Source of the DNA: Acinetobacter sp. YWS30-1 | GTDB taxonomy: Bacteria > Pseudomonadota > Gammaproteobacteria > Pseudomonadales > Moraxellaceae | Assembly (NCBI RefSeq): GCF_033558715.1 | Contig: NZ_CP114606.1 | Span: forward strand, 992,001-1,056,000 | Length of the DNA stretch: 64,000 bases | Reading direction: 5' to 3' | Part shown: positions 10,975 to 20,332 of the stretch, piece after piece | Layout of the letters: the number at the start of each line of letters is the position of its first letter | How positions within the stretch are numbered: position 1 is the first letter of the stretch | Notes under the pieces: generated by a model | Database searches by the model: none | Seen by the model: only the letters and a program-made list of their open reading frames with translations | Told to the model about the DNA's origin: nothing | Translations under genes and position numbers: made by a program

Positions 10975-13401
10975 TTAATGACGTGCAGCTTTAGCTTCTT
11001 CACTTGCTTTCACAATTGGTGGTTTCACCAGTGCTTTCGGCATATCGATCAAAGCCAGAGGTAAAATCTCATCAATCGATTTCACAGCTTTGATTTCTAA
11101 GCCTTCTTTTACATTTTCAGGAATTTCCGCAAGGTCGCGAACGTTTTCCTGTGGAATGAACACCAGTTTGATGCCACCACGGTGCGCAGCAAGCAGTTTC
11201 TCTTTCAGGCCACCGATACGCATTGCACGACCACTTAAGCTGGTTTCACCTGTCATCGCAATATCTGGACGAATCGCGATACCGGTGAATGCAGACACTA
11301 GGGCAGTGGTCAGTGCCAAACCTGCAGATGGGCCATCTTTCGGAGTCGCACCTTCTGGTAAATGCACGTGCACATCAGTTTCTTCAAAGCGAGACGCTTC
11401 GATACCTAATTCAGCCGCACGGGTACGAACGACAGTCATGGCAGCGGTAATCGATTCTTTCATTACATCACCAAGTGAACCGGTGGTAATGAATTTCCCT
11501 TTACCAGGTACTGCTGCAACTTCAATAGTCAGTAATTCACCACCCACTGAAGTCCAAGCCAAGCCATTTACGCGGCCGATTTGAGCTTCTTCTTCTGCCA
11601 TGCCGTAGTCAAATTTATGTGGACCCAAGTAATCTGGAAGATTACCCGCATTCACTTCAACCTGAAGATTTTTAGCTTTCTTGCTAACTGCTTCTTTCAC
11701 TACCTTACGTGCAATTTTAGACACTTCACGTTCAAGGTTACGAACACCGGCTTCACGCGTATAACGACGCACGATGTCACGAATCGCTTCTTCATGCACA
11801 GTCAACTCTTTAGCACGTAAACCATTGTTCTTGATTGCTTTAGGAACAAGGTAACGGTCAGCAATGTTAACTTTCTCTTCTTCGGTATAGCCAGGCAGAC
11901 GAATCACTTCCATACGGTCCAAGAGGGCTTCAGGAATATTCATGCTGTTGGCAGTACAGATGAACATCACTTCTGACAGGTCAAGGTCCAAATCAAGATA
12001 GTGATCATTGAACTTGTTGTTCTGTGATGGATCAAGTACTTCAAGCATCGCAGAAGCTGGATCACCGCGGTAGTCTTGAGCCATCTTGTCAATCTCATCG
12101 AGCAAGAACAGCGGGTTTTTCACGCCAACTTTGGTCAATGACTGCACGATCTTACCTGGCATCGCACCAATGTAGGTACGACGGTGACCACGAATTTCTG
12201 CTTCGTCACGTACACCACCTAGGGCCATACGGACAAACTCACGGCCAGTCGCTTTGGCAATCGATTCACCCAAGGAAGTTTTACCTACACCTGGAGGACC
12301 AACTAGACACAGGATTGGACCGCGTAATTTTTTCACGCGAGACTGAACCGCCAGATATTCCACAATACGGTCTTTGACATCATCCAGACCATAGTGATCG
12401 GCATCCAGGATTTCCTGAGCTTTATTCAAGTTAATGCTAACTTTGCTGGCTTTGTTCCATGGCGTATCCAGAATCACTTCCAGATAGTTGCGAACTACCG
12501 CAGCTTCGCTAGAGGCTGGTTGCATTGCTTTGAGTTTACGGAACTCAGATTCCGCTTTTTTACGCACATGCTCAGGCAGATCAGCTTCAGCCAGACGTTT
12601 TTCGATTTCCGCAACGTCATCTTCCGCACCGCCATTCATATCGGAAAGCTCGCGCTGAATGACTTTCATTTTTTCATTCAGAAAGTATTCACGCTGGTTT
12701 TTTTCCATCTGGCGTTTAACAGAGTCATGCAAAGTCTGTTCGATCTGCTGTTCTTCAGACTGTTGCAATAAATACGTCATCAACTCAGTTAAATGTGCAT
12801 CGAACTCGTCGTATTCCAGGAATTTCTGTTTCACTTCGATATTCAAAGGAACACGGGTCGCTACGAAGAATAACAATTGCAACAAGTCTTCGATTTTATT
12901 CGCAGCTGCAATCAGCTCACGAGCATTACGAAGTTTTGCTTCAGCATACTGAGCGAACAGGGCACGCAGCTCCTGCAAGCGCGTAGCTTGAGTTGTTTCA
13001 TCGACTGATACAGTCATTGGGCTAAGTTCATGCTCAGCAGTCAAATACTCATTTTCATCAATGATGGTTTTGAGCTTGGCACGATACAGTCCTTCAATCA
13101 GGACTTTAATACAATTTTCATCATTTTCGTGATTCACAACTTGCACAATCTTCGCGACAGTACCGTATTGATATAAGTTGTCGTGATCAATTTCTTCTGT
13201 AAGCGAATCTTTTTGCGCAACTACAAATACTAGATTGTCACTGTTACGAGCCACATCAACTGCATTGATCGATTTTTCACGACCGACAAATAGCGCAATT
13301 TGCATGTGTGGGTACACCACCACATCACGTAGCGCCAAAAGTGGTAATACACTTGGAACCTGAGGCTCTAAGGTTTCTTGATTCATAATAATTTCAGACA
13401 T
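10975..13401 (-). CDS. lon: ATP-dependent protease La
   Basis: 808 residues. Order: the N-terminal substrate-binding LON domain (about residues 15-205), the AAA+ module with Walker A GPPGVGKTS and Walker B FLLDEIDKM, then the protease domain. The catalytic Ser lies in PKDGPSAGLAL and the catalytic Lys in GGLKEKLLAA. The ATG at 13401 was chosen because TAGGAG lies five bases upstream; a GTG six bases earlier would overlap that box. Lon degrades misfolded and regulatory proteins in the cytoplasm. A sigma-32-like element lies upstream, consistent with heat-shock control. Confidence 0.98.
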   Translation of the reverse strand: MSEIIMNQETLEPQVPSVLPLLALRDVVVYPHMQIALFVGREKSINAVDVARNSDNLVFVVAQKDSLTEEIDHDNLYQYGTVAKIVQVVNHENDENCIKVLIEGLYRAKLKTIIDENEYLTAEHELSPMTVSVDETTQATRLQELRALFAQYAEAKLRNARELIAAANKIEDLLQLLFFVATRVPLNIEVKQKFLEYDEFDAHLTELMTYLLQQSEEQQIEQTLHDSVKRQMEKNQREYFLNEKMKVIQRELSDMNGGAEDDVAEIEKRLAEADLPEHVRKKAESEFRKLKAMQPASSEAAVVRNYLEVILDTPWNKASKVSINLNKAQEILDADHYGLDDVKDRIVEYLAVQSRVKKLRGPILCLVGPPGVGKTSLGESIAKATGREFVRMALGGVRDEAEIRGHRRTYIGAMPGKIVQSLTKVGVKNPLFLLDEIDKMAQDYRGDPASAMLEVLDPSQNNKFNDHYLDLDLDLSEVMFICTANSMNIPEALLDRMEVIRLPGYTEEEKVNIADRYLVPKAIKNNGLRAKELTVHEEAIRDIVRRYTREAGVRNLEREVSKIARKVVKEAVSKKAKNLQVEVNAGNLPDYLGPHKFDYGMAEEEAQIGRVNGLAWTSVGGELLTIEVAAVPGKGKFITTGSLGDVMKESITAAMTVVRTRAAELGIEASRFEETDVHVHLPEGATPKDGPSAGLALTTALVSAFTGIAIRPDIAMTGETSLSGRAMRIGGLKEKLLAAHRGGIKLVFIPQENVRDLAEIPENVKEGLEIKAVKSIDEILPLALIDMPKALVKPPIVKASEEAKAARH

Positions 13402-13447
13402 GGGCACTCCTAATGAGTGACAACGGTGTTGCCATGTTTTTAATAGT

Positions 13448-13473
13448 GATGGGTAATTTAAAAATTACAAGGG
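13448..13473 (-). promoter_or_regulatory. Possible sigma-32-like heat-shock promoter of lon
   Basis: Reading the minus strand, CCCTTGTAA is followed about 11 bases later by ACCCATCA. This resembles CTTGAA/CCCCAT of RpoH promoters, but the spacer is slightly short. It lies about 50 bases upstream of the lon start. Call by resemblance only. Confidence 0.35.
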
Positions 13474-13548
13474 CTATAGCGACTAAATTGTATAAAAAAT
13501 GACTAATTATGTGATTTTAAAGTACTTATGTATTTGGAAATACATTGT

Positions 13549-14139
13549 TTAACGCTTAAAACGTTGTAAAAGTGTAGGCGTAAGCAGGGCATCTAGAGGC
13601 TGGTCCCAAACTTCTCGGGTTAAAGGCTGTGGGATCAGCTGAAAGTCATGTGCTAACCCCAGACGAAAAGGACGGTGCGGTGCTGTTGCCAGCGTACGAT
13701 CATAATAGCCACCACCCATACCAATTCGGGTGCCATATTGATCACAGGCTAATAGTGGCATAACTAAAAGATCTAGTTTTGAGACATGCAGACCACGTGT
13801 AGCCATGGGTTCACGCATTCCCAACCGATGATGAGCAAAACGCTGGGAACGATATTGATTCTGGCTGATTTCTACCCAAGTGAGTTGCTGGTTCATATTG
13901 CAAATATTGGGGAGATAAACCCGTTTATGGTGCTTAAAGCAGTATTCAATCAGTGCCTGAGTCCGAACCTCACCGAAAGCATCCAGATAAACCCCCACAG
14001 ATTTGCTTGCATGAAATTCTGGCAAAGTCCGAATCATATTCAGGATACGTTGTTGAGTCTGTTTCTGGGTAAAACGAGAGAGTTGACGGCGCTGTTTACG
14101 TAGCTGTTTGCGAAGTTCGGAAAGATTCATCGTCGTCAT
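13549..14139 (-). CDS. fau: 5-formyltetrahydrofolate cyclo-ligase
   Basis: 196 residues (ygfA family). Converts 5-formyl-THF to 5,10-methenyl-THF with ATP. The basic N-terminus (LRKQLRKQRRQLS), VGVYLDAFGEVRT and the C-terminal signature GTRIGMGGGYYDRTL with its glycine-rich ATP loop are typical. It lies downstream of the 6S RNA gene on the same strand, as in E. coli, so part of its transcription may come from 6S read-through. The start is uncertain between ATG 14139 and ATG 14130; the ribosome binding site is weak for both. Confidence 0.95.
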   Translation of the reverse strand: MTTMNLSELRKQLRKQRRQLSRFTQKQTQQRILNMIRTLPEFHASKSVGVYLDAFGEVRTQALIEYCFKHHKRVYLPNICNMNQQLTWVEISQNQYRSQRFAHHRLGMREPMATRGLHVSKLDLLVMPLLACDQYGTRIGMGGGYYDRTLATAPHRPFRLGLAHDFQLIPQPLTREVWDQPLDALLTPTLLQRFKR

Positions 14140-14418
14140 AAATATGGTCTTCAGGATTTTAAGGCATTAGATTAATAAAATGCCATAACTTAAATAGAGG
14201 GTAGCAACATAACGAGTATTATAGGCATCTGTATGAATTTTTGATTAAATTTTAAAAATAATAAAACACGAATCATTAATTGATTGATCTGTAATTAGAT
14301 CTAGTCAACTTTTTAAAAGACGAAAAAAGATACGGGTATAGGACGCTAAACCAAGAAAAATATAATAAATTTGAGCTTTAGAAAAGAAGATAAATGATGA
14401 AATATTTTGAGAAAAATA
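14140..14418. other. AT-rich gap between 6S RNA and fau
   Basis: About 280 AT-rich bases; I see no ORF, repeat or clear terminator. Absence of a strong hairpin is consistent with 6S read-through into fau. Confidence 0.4.
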
Positions 14419-14602
14419 GAAGCACTCCGAGGATGCCGCTGCATGTCATTACCCTTGAACCCTAAAGTTCAAGGTGGACGAGACGCATACTTGCTGGGTT
14501 TCCCATACCGGATGGGCATACACTCTAAATATGCAGAACTCAATCCTAAGATTTAAATATCGGCTCAGGGGAATCTGACCCGCTGGCGAACATCTCAGAG
14601 TT
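14419..14602 (-). ncRNA. ssrS: 6S RNA
   Basis: The minus strand reads CTCTGAGATGTTCGC near the 5' end, then CCCCTGAGCCGATATTT. Later come CCACCTTGAAC and GGTTCAAGGG, and finally GCGGCATCCTCGGAG near the 3' end. These blocks match E. coli 6S RNA in order, and the two ends pair to close the long hairpin with a central bubble. The length of about 184 bases fits. The setting between zapA and fau is the conserved gamma-proteobacterial one. 6S RNA sequesters the sigma-70 holoenzyme in stationary phase. The ends are estimated from the promoter and the terminal pairing. Confidence 0.93.
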
Positions 14603-14608
14603 AGACTA

Positions 14609-14636
14609 AGTATAAACGATAATGCTGATGTGGCAA
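14609..14636 (-). promoter_or_regulatory. Sigma-70 promoter of 6S RNA
   Basis: On the minus strand, TTGCCA (14636-14631) and TATACT (14614-14609) are separated by 16 bases. Initiation would be near 14602, matching the expected 6S 5' end. Confidence 0.75.
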
Positions 14637-14701
14637 CTCTATGCTGTTCGTGAACTGTAAACAGTTTAGTCGAACGACCGAAGTTTATACAAAAAACTCG
14701 A

Positions 14702-14989
14702 TTATTCAGTTAGTTCTTCAACTTCTTCCAAAATAGTTTGTAACAAACGTTCGCAGTGTGCATATTGTTGCAGGGATTTATTCATCGTCAATACTTCCTG
14801 CATCAGTTCCAGTGCCACCATAATGATCAGTTTACTTGGTTCCATACGAGGTGCTTTACGGCGAAATTCATCGTATTTTTCATTGAGTAATTGCGCTGCA
14901 CGTTGTAGTTCATCCTGCTGATCCGCAGTGGAGGCCAGACGGAAACTGTGACCCAATACCTTTAAGTCGATTGCGATTTGTTCACTCAT
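14702..14989 (-). CDS. zapA: Cell division protein ZapA
   Basis: 95 residues. Z-ring-associated protein that cross-links FtsZ filaments. The N-terminal beta part (IAIDLKVLGHSFRLAST) and the C-terminal coiled coil fit ZapA. Its start overlaps the end of the upstream coiled-coil gene by four bases (ATGA), so the two are translationally coupled. It is followed by the 6S RNA gene. Confidence 0.93.
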   Translation of the reverse strand: MSEQIAIDLKVLGHSFRLASTADQQDELQRAAQLLNEKYDEFRRKAPRMEPSKLIIMVALELMQEVLTMNKSLQQYAHCERLLQTILEEVEELTE

Positions 14990-15543
14990 GATGAAGCTTC
15001 CTCAGTCACTTCAGTAGGATGGGCCAATTGCTGAATTTCCTGTGCATTTTGATCCTGGGCTGTTCCCAAAATTGCCAGACGTTGAATAATGGCTTCAACT
15101 TTAGCTTTGGCATTTTCATTTTTCTGGGTAAGACGTTCAGATTCCTGATTCAGCCGCTGAATTTCCTGCTGGGCATGACGCTGTTCCAGCAATAACTTTT
15201 CTTTCAGCACGCGTAACTCATTGCGTTCAGCCAGAATTTCCTGAAAACGGTTCTTTAGATCAGTACAACTTTTTTCCAGACGGCTATAACGATCTGCCAG
15301 TGCTGTAGCATCCTGGTTTAAATGCTGAAACTGGTTACGTGATTCTGTCAGTTGCTGATTGAGGTTCTGGATTTCTTGTTGTTTTTGCGCAATAAAGCTA
15401 TTTTTTTGTTCAATTTGAGTTTCATGTTGCACGCTTGAAGCCTCTTGCTTCTCACGTAAACTGGTATTCTCACTTTCAAGTTGTGCAAGTCGCGTTTTTA
15501 AAACGCCAATATGCACTTGTAGACGCTGTAATTCTTCTAACAT
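14986..15543 (-). CDS. Coiled-coil protein coupled to zapA
   Basis: 185 residues from the ATG at 15543. Nearly the whole protein is a predicted long coiled coil with heptads of Leu and many Gln/Glu/Lys residues (from VLKTRLAQLESENTSLREK to about residue 165). The C-terminal tail is short and non-helical. A longer reading from further upstream would overlap the divergent ygfB-like gene and was rejected. Its place directly before zapA suggests a division-related structural partner, in the style of ZapB-like small coiled-coil proteins. That role is inferred from context only. Confidence 0.8.
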   Translation of the reverse strand: MLEELQRLQVHIGVLKTRLAQLESENTSLREKQEASSVQHETQIEQKNSFIAQKQQEIQNLNQQLTESRNQFQHLNQDATALADRYSRLEKSCTDLKNRFQEILAERNELRVLKEKLLLEQRHAQQEIQRLNQESERLTQKNENAKAKVEAIIQRLAILGTAQDQNAQEIQQLAHPTEVTEEASS

Positions 15544-15608
15544 ATCGAGGTCGCACAGTGTTGCAAACAAAGGTAATATATAAAGCAGTATAGAGATTGG
15601 ATAAACGA

Positions 15609-16241
15609 ATGCAAGACGATATTTCAGGTTGGTCAGAATGGTACCGCAATTTTTCCTCAATTGAAGAAATTTCTAGCCCAAGCGAACTGCATGGTTTGCT
15701 TACCGGAATTGTCTGTGTCACTCAGGCACCTTCAAATGATGAATGGGTACAGATTCTAGAAACGCTAGATGTTCCTGAACTGAACCCTGAAGCATTAGAA
15801 TTGTTAACGGGTGAGGCAGAAGACATATTTCATGCGCTGTCTGAAGATGAGCTGGATTATCTGCCATTACTACCAGATGATGAGCATAGCTTGGCTGAAC
15901 GCGTTCAGGCACTGGCTGACTGGTGTGCAGGCGTAGTGCTTGGTTTCGGTCTGGCTTCAGGGCATATCCGCAATGATGAAATGGAACTGATTGAACATTT
16001 ACAAGATGTTGCAGCAGTCGAGTTTGAAGATTCTGATGACGATGCCGAAGGCGAAGAAAGCTATCAGGAGCTGTATGAGTTTGTTCGTCTGATTCCGGTA
16101 AGCCTGTCCGTCGGCCGTAAGAAATTAGAAGTTGAAGAAACACCTTTATTGCAGAAATTCACGCAAAAAGCACCAGCTCCAGCTTCTGCAACTGAAGCGC
16201 AATCTGTAGTTGAAATTTTCTCGCCGAAACGTCCGAGTTAA
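15609..16241 (+). CDS. ygfB: UPF0149 (YgfB) family protein
   Basis: 210 residues from ATG 15609, which has GGA at suitable spacing; a TTG four codons upstream is less likely. The N-terminal helical YgfB fold is visible (SPSELHGLLTGIVC, LADWCAGVVLGFGLASG). An acidic stretch with poly-Asp/Glu lies near residues 140-150. The C-terminal tail is Ala/Pro-rich and longer than the usual 180-190 residues. YgfB in Pseudomonas is linked to repression of ampDh3 and beta-lactam response, but whether that applies here is unknown. It precedes pepP as in E. coli. Confidence 0.9.
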   Translation: MQDDISGWSEWYRNFSSIEEISSPSELHGLLTGIVCVTQAPSNDEWVQILETLDVPELNPEALELLTGEAEDIFHALSEDELDYLPLLPDDEHSLAERVQALADWCAGVVLGFGLASGHIRNDEMELIEHLQDVAAVEFEDSDDDAEGEESYQELYEFVRLIPVSLSVGRKKLEVEETPLLQKFTQKAPAPASATEAQSVVEIFSPKRPS

Positions 16242-16394
16242 GTTCAAGTGGTTCTAGACACAAATTAAAAAACGGTTCTGAAAACCGGCATATTTTTTGC
16301 TGATCCTTCTCATGATGATGATAGTAAATTAATCTGACCTGTTTTCAGGACCAAATTTTAAATAACAGTAGTAATTGATAAGAAGTAAGGTGTA

Positions 16395-17729
16395 ATGAAG
16401 AAACTGACTCAAGCCGATTTTCAGGAACGTCGTGACATCCTCGCAGGGGAAATGGGATTACGTAGTATCGCGATTATTGCCACCAGCCCGGTCGCCCTGC
16501 GTAACCGCGATGCAGATTATAAATACCGCGCGGACAGCAGTTTCTTTTACCTGACCGGATTTGCTGAGCCTGAAGCAGTTGCAGTAATTGAAACTTTTGA
16601 TACTGAAGAAGAAGGCTATACCTATAGTCTGTTCTGCCGTGAACGTGATCGTGAAATGGAAATCTGGAACGGCTACCGTGCCGGAGTAGATGGCGCCGTT
16701 GACGATTATGAAGCGGACGAAGCCTACGCGATTGATCTACTGGATGAGGAAATCCTCACCAAGCTTCAGAACAAAGACAAGCTTTTCTACCGGATTGGAC
16801 ACAATGCCGAATTTGATGCACGTGTAGCTAAATGGATCGTAACAGCCAGTGGTGAAAGCCGCCGTGGTACTTCTGCACCGGCACAGATCATGCAGCTGGA
16901 TCGTATCATTGATGAAATGCGTTTGCATAAAGATGAAAATGAAATTGAACTGATGCAGCTTGCATCAGATATTTCTTCAGAAGCGCATACACTGGCTATG
17001 CAGAAAGTTCGTCCAGGCATGATGGAATATGCTTTAGAAGCAGAATTAAATTATGTTTTTGGTAAAAATGGCTGTGTACCATCCTATAACAGTATTGTTG
17101 GTGGCGGTGAAAATGCCTGTATTCTGCATTATGTAGAGAATGACAAAGAACTGAAAGATGGTGATCTGGTTCTGATTGATGCTGCATGTGAATATCAGTT
17201 TTATGCTTCGGACATTACCCGTACTTTCCCGGTGAATGGTAAATTCAGTCCGGAACAAAAAGCGTTATATAATGTCGTACTGGATGCACAGATTGCTGCC
17301 ATCAATGCAGTTCAAATCGGGAACTCTTATAAAGAGCCGCATAATGTGGCGGTTCGCATTCTGGTTCAAGGTTTACTTGATCTGGGGATTATGCAGGGAG
17401 ATCTTGAAGAAATTATCCAGACGGAAAGTTTCCGCCAGTTCTATATGCACGGTACTGGACATTGGCTGGGTATGGATGTACATGATGTAGGTACTTATAA
17501 AGCCAACGGTGAATGGCGTGCATATGAAGAAGGTATGGTCGTGACAGTTGAGCCGGGTCTTTATATTGCGCCAGATGATGAAACTGTAGATGTTAAATGG
17601 CGTGGTATCGGAATCCGGATTGAAGATGATGTGGTTGCTACCAAAAATGGCCCACTAGTGCTAACTGCAAAAGTTGTGAAAACCGTGGAAGATATTGAAG
17701 CCTTAATGGCCAAAGCCCATGCTGCTTAA
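16395..17729 (+). CDS. pepP: Xaa-Pro aminopeptidase P
   Basis: 444 residues, close to 441 in E. coli. Removes N-terminal residues that precede proline. It has an N-terminal creatinase-like domain (about 1-175) and a C-terminal pita-bread domain. Visible dimetal ligands are Asp in VLIDAACEY, Asp in ASDITRTFP, His in YMHGTGHWLGMDVHD, Glu in VTVEPGLYI and Glu in IGIRIEDDV. AAGTAAGG lies upstream of the ATG. In E. coli pepP is followed directly by ubiH. Here a terminator and about 4 kb of other genes separate them. Confidence 0.97.
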   Translation: MKKLTQADFQERRDILAGEMGLRSIAIIATSPVALRNRDADYKYRADSSFFYLTGFAEPEAVAVIETFDTEEEGYTYSLFCRERDREMEIWNGYRAGVDGAVDDYEADEAYAIDLLDEEILTKLQNKDKLFYRIGHNAEFDARVAKWIVTASGESRRGTSAPAQIMQLDRIIDEMRLHKDENEIELMQLASDISSEAHTLAMQKVRPGMMEYALEAELNYVFGKNGCVPSYNSIVGGGENACILHYVENDKELKDGDLVLIDAACEYQFYASDITRTFPVNGKFSPEQKALYNVVLDAQIAAINAVQIGNSYKEPHNVAVRILVQGLLDLGIMQGDLEEIIQTESFRQFYMHGTGHWLGMDVHDVGTYKANGEWRAYEEGMVVTVEPGLYIAPDDETVDVKWRGIGIRIEDDVVATKNGPLVLTAKVVKTVEDIEALMAKAHAA

Positions 17730-17740
17730 ATAAAAGATAT

Positions 17741-17770
17741 AAAAAAGCCGGTGATCTCACCGGCTTTTTT
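17741..17770 (+). terminator. Terminator of pepP
   Basis: AAAAAAGCCGGTGA / TCACCGGCTTTTTT is a perfect stem directly after pepP. Confidence 0.92.
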
Positions 17771-18119
17771 ATTTAGTAGAAAGTTAAAAATGTATTCGTG
17801 AATGATAGTAATTTTTTAATTTATTGATATTAAAATGAATATTTATAAAATTTTAAGAAAAAATGGATTAATTTCTTAGGCAATAAGTTATCCAATGGCT
17901 ACATAAAACAAAGATACTATCGAGAAACATGCAAGACTTTTACTTACGTTAATCGCGACTTATTCAAATAAAATTAACTTTGTTAAAATTGAGAATTATA
18001 AGATGACAGGAATTCAACACAGCAATTGAGTTTTTAGCATCAAAGCAACATATTAATTCCGATTTCATTCTCATACTTGACCTGTTCCTTAAATAAACTC
18101 AAAGAAGAGCAGGAGAAAA
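17771..18119. other. AT-rich non-coding stretch before DUF378 gene
   Basis: About 350 AT-rich bases with no ORF I can support. It presumably holds the promoter of the DUF378 gene. AGGAG at 18110 is its ribosome binding site. Confidence 0.4.
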
Positions 18120-18362
18120 ATGATGAGACTAAATACGCTTGACTGGATTGCTTATGCTTTAGCGATTATTGGTGGCATCAACTGGGGTCTGGTTGGTGCG
18201 TTTAACTTTGATTTAGTCGCTGCCATCTTTGGTGAAATGAGTGCACTATCTCGAATTATTTATGTATTGGTTGGTTTGTCTGCCTTGTATCTGATCTATA
18301 CTGGTACAAAATTGGGTCGACGTGATGTACATCATGAGTCTCAAGCTCGAGTAGTACGTTAA
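18120..18362 (+). CDS. DUF378 family small membrane protein
   Basis: 80 residues with two membrane helices (about 8-30 and 42-62). The family signature LDWIAYALAIIGGINWGLVGAFNFDLV is clear, including the conserved GGINWGL. The C-terminal tail is basic. Two ATGs in a row are possible starts, with AGGAG about seven bases upstream. The family function is unknown; members are often stress-induced. It stands alone between terminators. Confidence 0.85.
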   Translation: MMRLNTLDWIAYALAIIGGINWGLVGAFNFDLVAAIFGEMSALSRIIYVLVGLSALYLIYTGTKLGRRDVHHESQARVVR

Positions 18363-18459
18363 CTGACTAAAAGTTAATTAAAGTCATTGATATTTTTTTA
18401 ATTAACTGATTTTTATAAAAAATTAGTTAATCTAAAAGATATACAGGATTTTTAACAGA

Positions 18460-18481
18460 AACGGAGCTTAAGCTCCGTTTT
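18460..18481 (+). terminator. Likely terminator after DUF378 gene
   Basis: AACGGAGCTTAAGCTCCGTTTT is a perfect palindrome about 100 bases after the stop codon. The T run is short. Confidence 0.6.
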
Positions 18482-18552
18482 CCATTTGTAAATTAGTCAA
18501 CCTAGATAAAATTTTAAATCGATAAAAACTGTATAAAGTGATCAAAAAATCT

Positions 18553-19596
18553 CTATAAGTTTTTTCTATCAACCGGATAAAAATACCTAAAGAAGTTAAA
18601 TGGTTCTTTGCCTAATTTAATTAACCTTTTTTCTAAAACTAGATACGTAATAGAGCCTGCCAAGATCGAAGAGGTAATAAGTATAGAGCTAAATAGGTAA
18701 GGGTTTAATATATTAAGTTTGTTTAAAACCATAGCAACTGGGCTTAAAGTAAAAGGATGAATCAAATATAAAGAGTAAGATGAATCTCCAAGATGATTAA
18801 AGAATCTTAAAATTAGTGATTTAGTTTCTGTGATTAAGTCTTCTAAAGCTACACATCCAACAAAAATGAAAAACATTGGGATCCCGATTTTTAATGATCT
18901 CAAGGTGATGAAATCAGGTAGTTTATAAAAGTTTTGATAGGCTAATAGGGAAGCACCGACAAGAATCATAAATATAGACATTAATCGGGAAAGACTAGTA
19001 TTTTTTATAATGATAAATGCCAGAACGCCTAAAGCGAATTCAAGCAAAAGATTATGGGTTAAAAACATCAGAAATTCAGATTTTGGTTGGAGTATTAAAC
19101 CTATAGCCACAACAACTGAAAAACATAGAATGATAAAAAGATATTTATATAAGTCTTTTAATAAAAAGATTAGGAAAAAAGAAAATATAAAATAATAATA
19201 AAATTCGTAGCTTAAAGTCCATCCATTATTAATTAAAAATTTACTGCCATTCGGAATTAAAAAGAAAGATTCGAAAATTCCTGTTTCACCACCGGATGAA
19301 TTTATAAGATTTGGAGAAATCAGAAATACGATTAAAGCAAAAAAACTGAGAACCCAATAAAGAGGAATGATTCGGATGAATCGGTTTCTCATGAAATTTA
19401 GAAAATTAACTTTTTTATTATATGTTGTATAACACATAATAAAGCCAGAGATTATGAAAAATAAATCAACACCAGAACCGCCTATGTGATACCACTGAAG
19501 CGTATCAACATTGTATTGTTGTCCTTTAAAGGAGGTATGACTTATAACTACCATTAAGGCAGCAATCCCCCTAAGAAATTGCACTGAATAAAGCAT
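18553..19596 (-). CDS. Acyltransferase 3 family membrane O-acyltransferase
   Basis: 347 residues with about ten hydrophobic helices. The N-terminal motif FLRGIAALMVVISHTSF (with the catalytic His) and RNRFIRIIPLYWVLS are hallmarks of acyltransferase 3 proteins. These move acetyl or other acyl groups to sugars of surface polymers. No periplasmic SGNH domain is attached. The gene is notably more AT-rich than its neighbours and uses many AAA/ATT/TTA codons, which suggests horizontal gain. No glycan cluster is adjacent, so the target cannot be named. Confidence 0.88.
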   Translation of the reverse strand: MLYSVQFLRGIAALMVVISHTSFKGQQYNVDTLQWYHIGGSGVDLFFIISGFIMCYTTYNKKVNFLNFMRNRFIRIIPLYWVLSFFALIVFLISPNLINSSGGETGIFESFFLIPNGSKFLINNGWTLSYEFYYYFIFSFFLIFLLKDLYKYLFIILCFSVVVAIGLILQPKSEFLMFLTHNLLLEFALGVLAFIIIKNTSLSRLMSIFMILVGASLLAYQNFYKLPDFITLRSLKIGIPMFFIFVGCVALEDLITETKSLILRFFNHLGDSSYSLYLIHPFTLSPVAMVLNKLNILNPYLFSSILITSSILAGSITYLVLEKRLIKLGKEPFNFFRYFYPVDRKNL

Positions 19597-20045
19597 AGTT
19601 ATTATTTTATTAAAGTATTTAATTTAAACTACCATACTCAATGTTTGTCTAACAAATATACCTAGTGAAAGACCGTGAATATTACTAATTATTTAATCTA
19701 AAATCATTACGGTTGGTTTTATATAAAAGTAGCCGTATTTTACGGGAACTCAAATATTCACTAGAGTTTAGAAACTGGTAAAAAATGAATTTTTTATTAA
19801 TTATTATTATTTATTAACCGGCTTAAAATATGTTTCAAAATTTTAATAAAAAGTAAAAGTACTCAGCTTAATAAAAGAAATTCCAGAAACCATTGATGAA
19901 TTAATTCAAAGATCACGTATACATTATTAACTTCACACCAAAATTTGGGAATTTTCTATAAGTAGATGAAAGATATAGGTAGTAGTGATTGCTAAGATTT
20001 CTGTTTAGAAACTTCAGTATCATCTTCAAATTTTTAATCATTAAA
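19597..20045. other. AT-rich stretch without genes, upstream of the acyltransferase
   Basis: About 450 bases, strongly AT-rich, with frequent stops in all frames. I see no ORF, tRNA or clear repeat. It may contain degraded accessory DNA. Confidence 0.4.
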
Positions 20046-20170
20046 TAATAAAAAACCCCGGCATCCTGCCGGGGTTTTTCGTATTGGTTAGCTTGGTATA
20101 ACTCCTGTCGTACCTTACTGTCCTTGTGCTTATCTATTGTTATTCTTATGTGGAACTCCCTGTTCCTGAT
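20046..20170 (-). ncRNA. Candidate small RNA with its own terminator
   Basis: On the minus strand a TATGAT -10-like hexamer (20182-20177) would start a transcript near 20170. It begins with a hairpin (GGAACAGGGAGTTCC) and then has an unpaired, A-rich middle. It ends in AAAAACCCCGGCAGGATG followed by CCGGGGTTTTTTATT, a strong terminator with a better T run on this strand. No ORF lies in it. Two hairpins around a single-stranded middle fit a trans-acting sRNA. The -35 is poor and the call is structural only. Confidence 0.45.
20050..20079. terminator. Strong isolated terminator
   Basis: AAAAAACCCCGGCATCC and the matching GCCGGGGTTTTT arm form a GC-rich stem with T runs on both strands. No annotated gene ends here, which is the reason to suspect an RNA gene beside it. 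Confidence 0.85.
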
Positions 20171-20332
20171 GTAATCATCATATGAAAATTCATTTAACTA
20201 AAATAGGGGTAAAGGACTTGAATAGCTGTAAGTCAAAGAGTACAAGATTGATTATTAAATAAGCATGTTTTTTGTATCATTCAGAAATTAAAAACAATTA
20301 CCCTTTAAAAATATTTTGAGAAAAGAGGAAGA

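Noticed and set aside
11090..11584. 164-residue plus-strand ORF
   Set aside because: It lies antisense inside the lon protease domain; the protein has biased Ser/Ala/Arg composition and no ribosome binding site.
12024..12377. 117-residue plus-strand ORF
   Set aside because: Shadow of the lon AAA+ region on the other strand, with no independent support.
14986..15660. Longer 224-residue version of the coiled-coil protein upstream of zapA
   Set aside because: The extra N-terminus would overlap the divergent ygfB-like start; ATG 15543 starts exactly at the coiled coil.
19861..20045. Possible plasmid-type recombination (pdif) or iteron sequence in the AT-rich stretch
   Set aside because: No XerC/XerD-like 28-base pattern or repeated iteron could be found.
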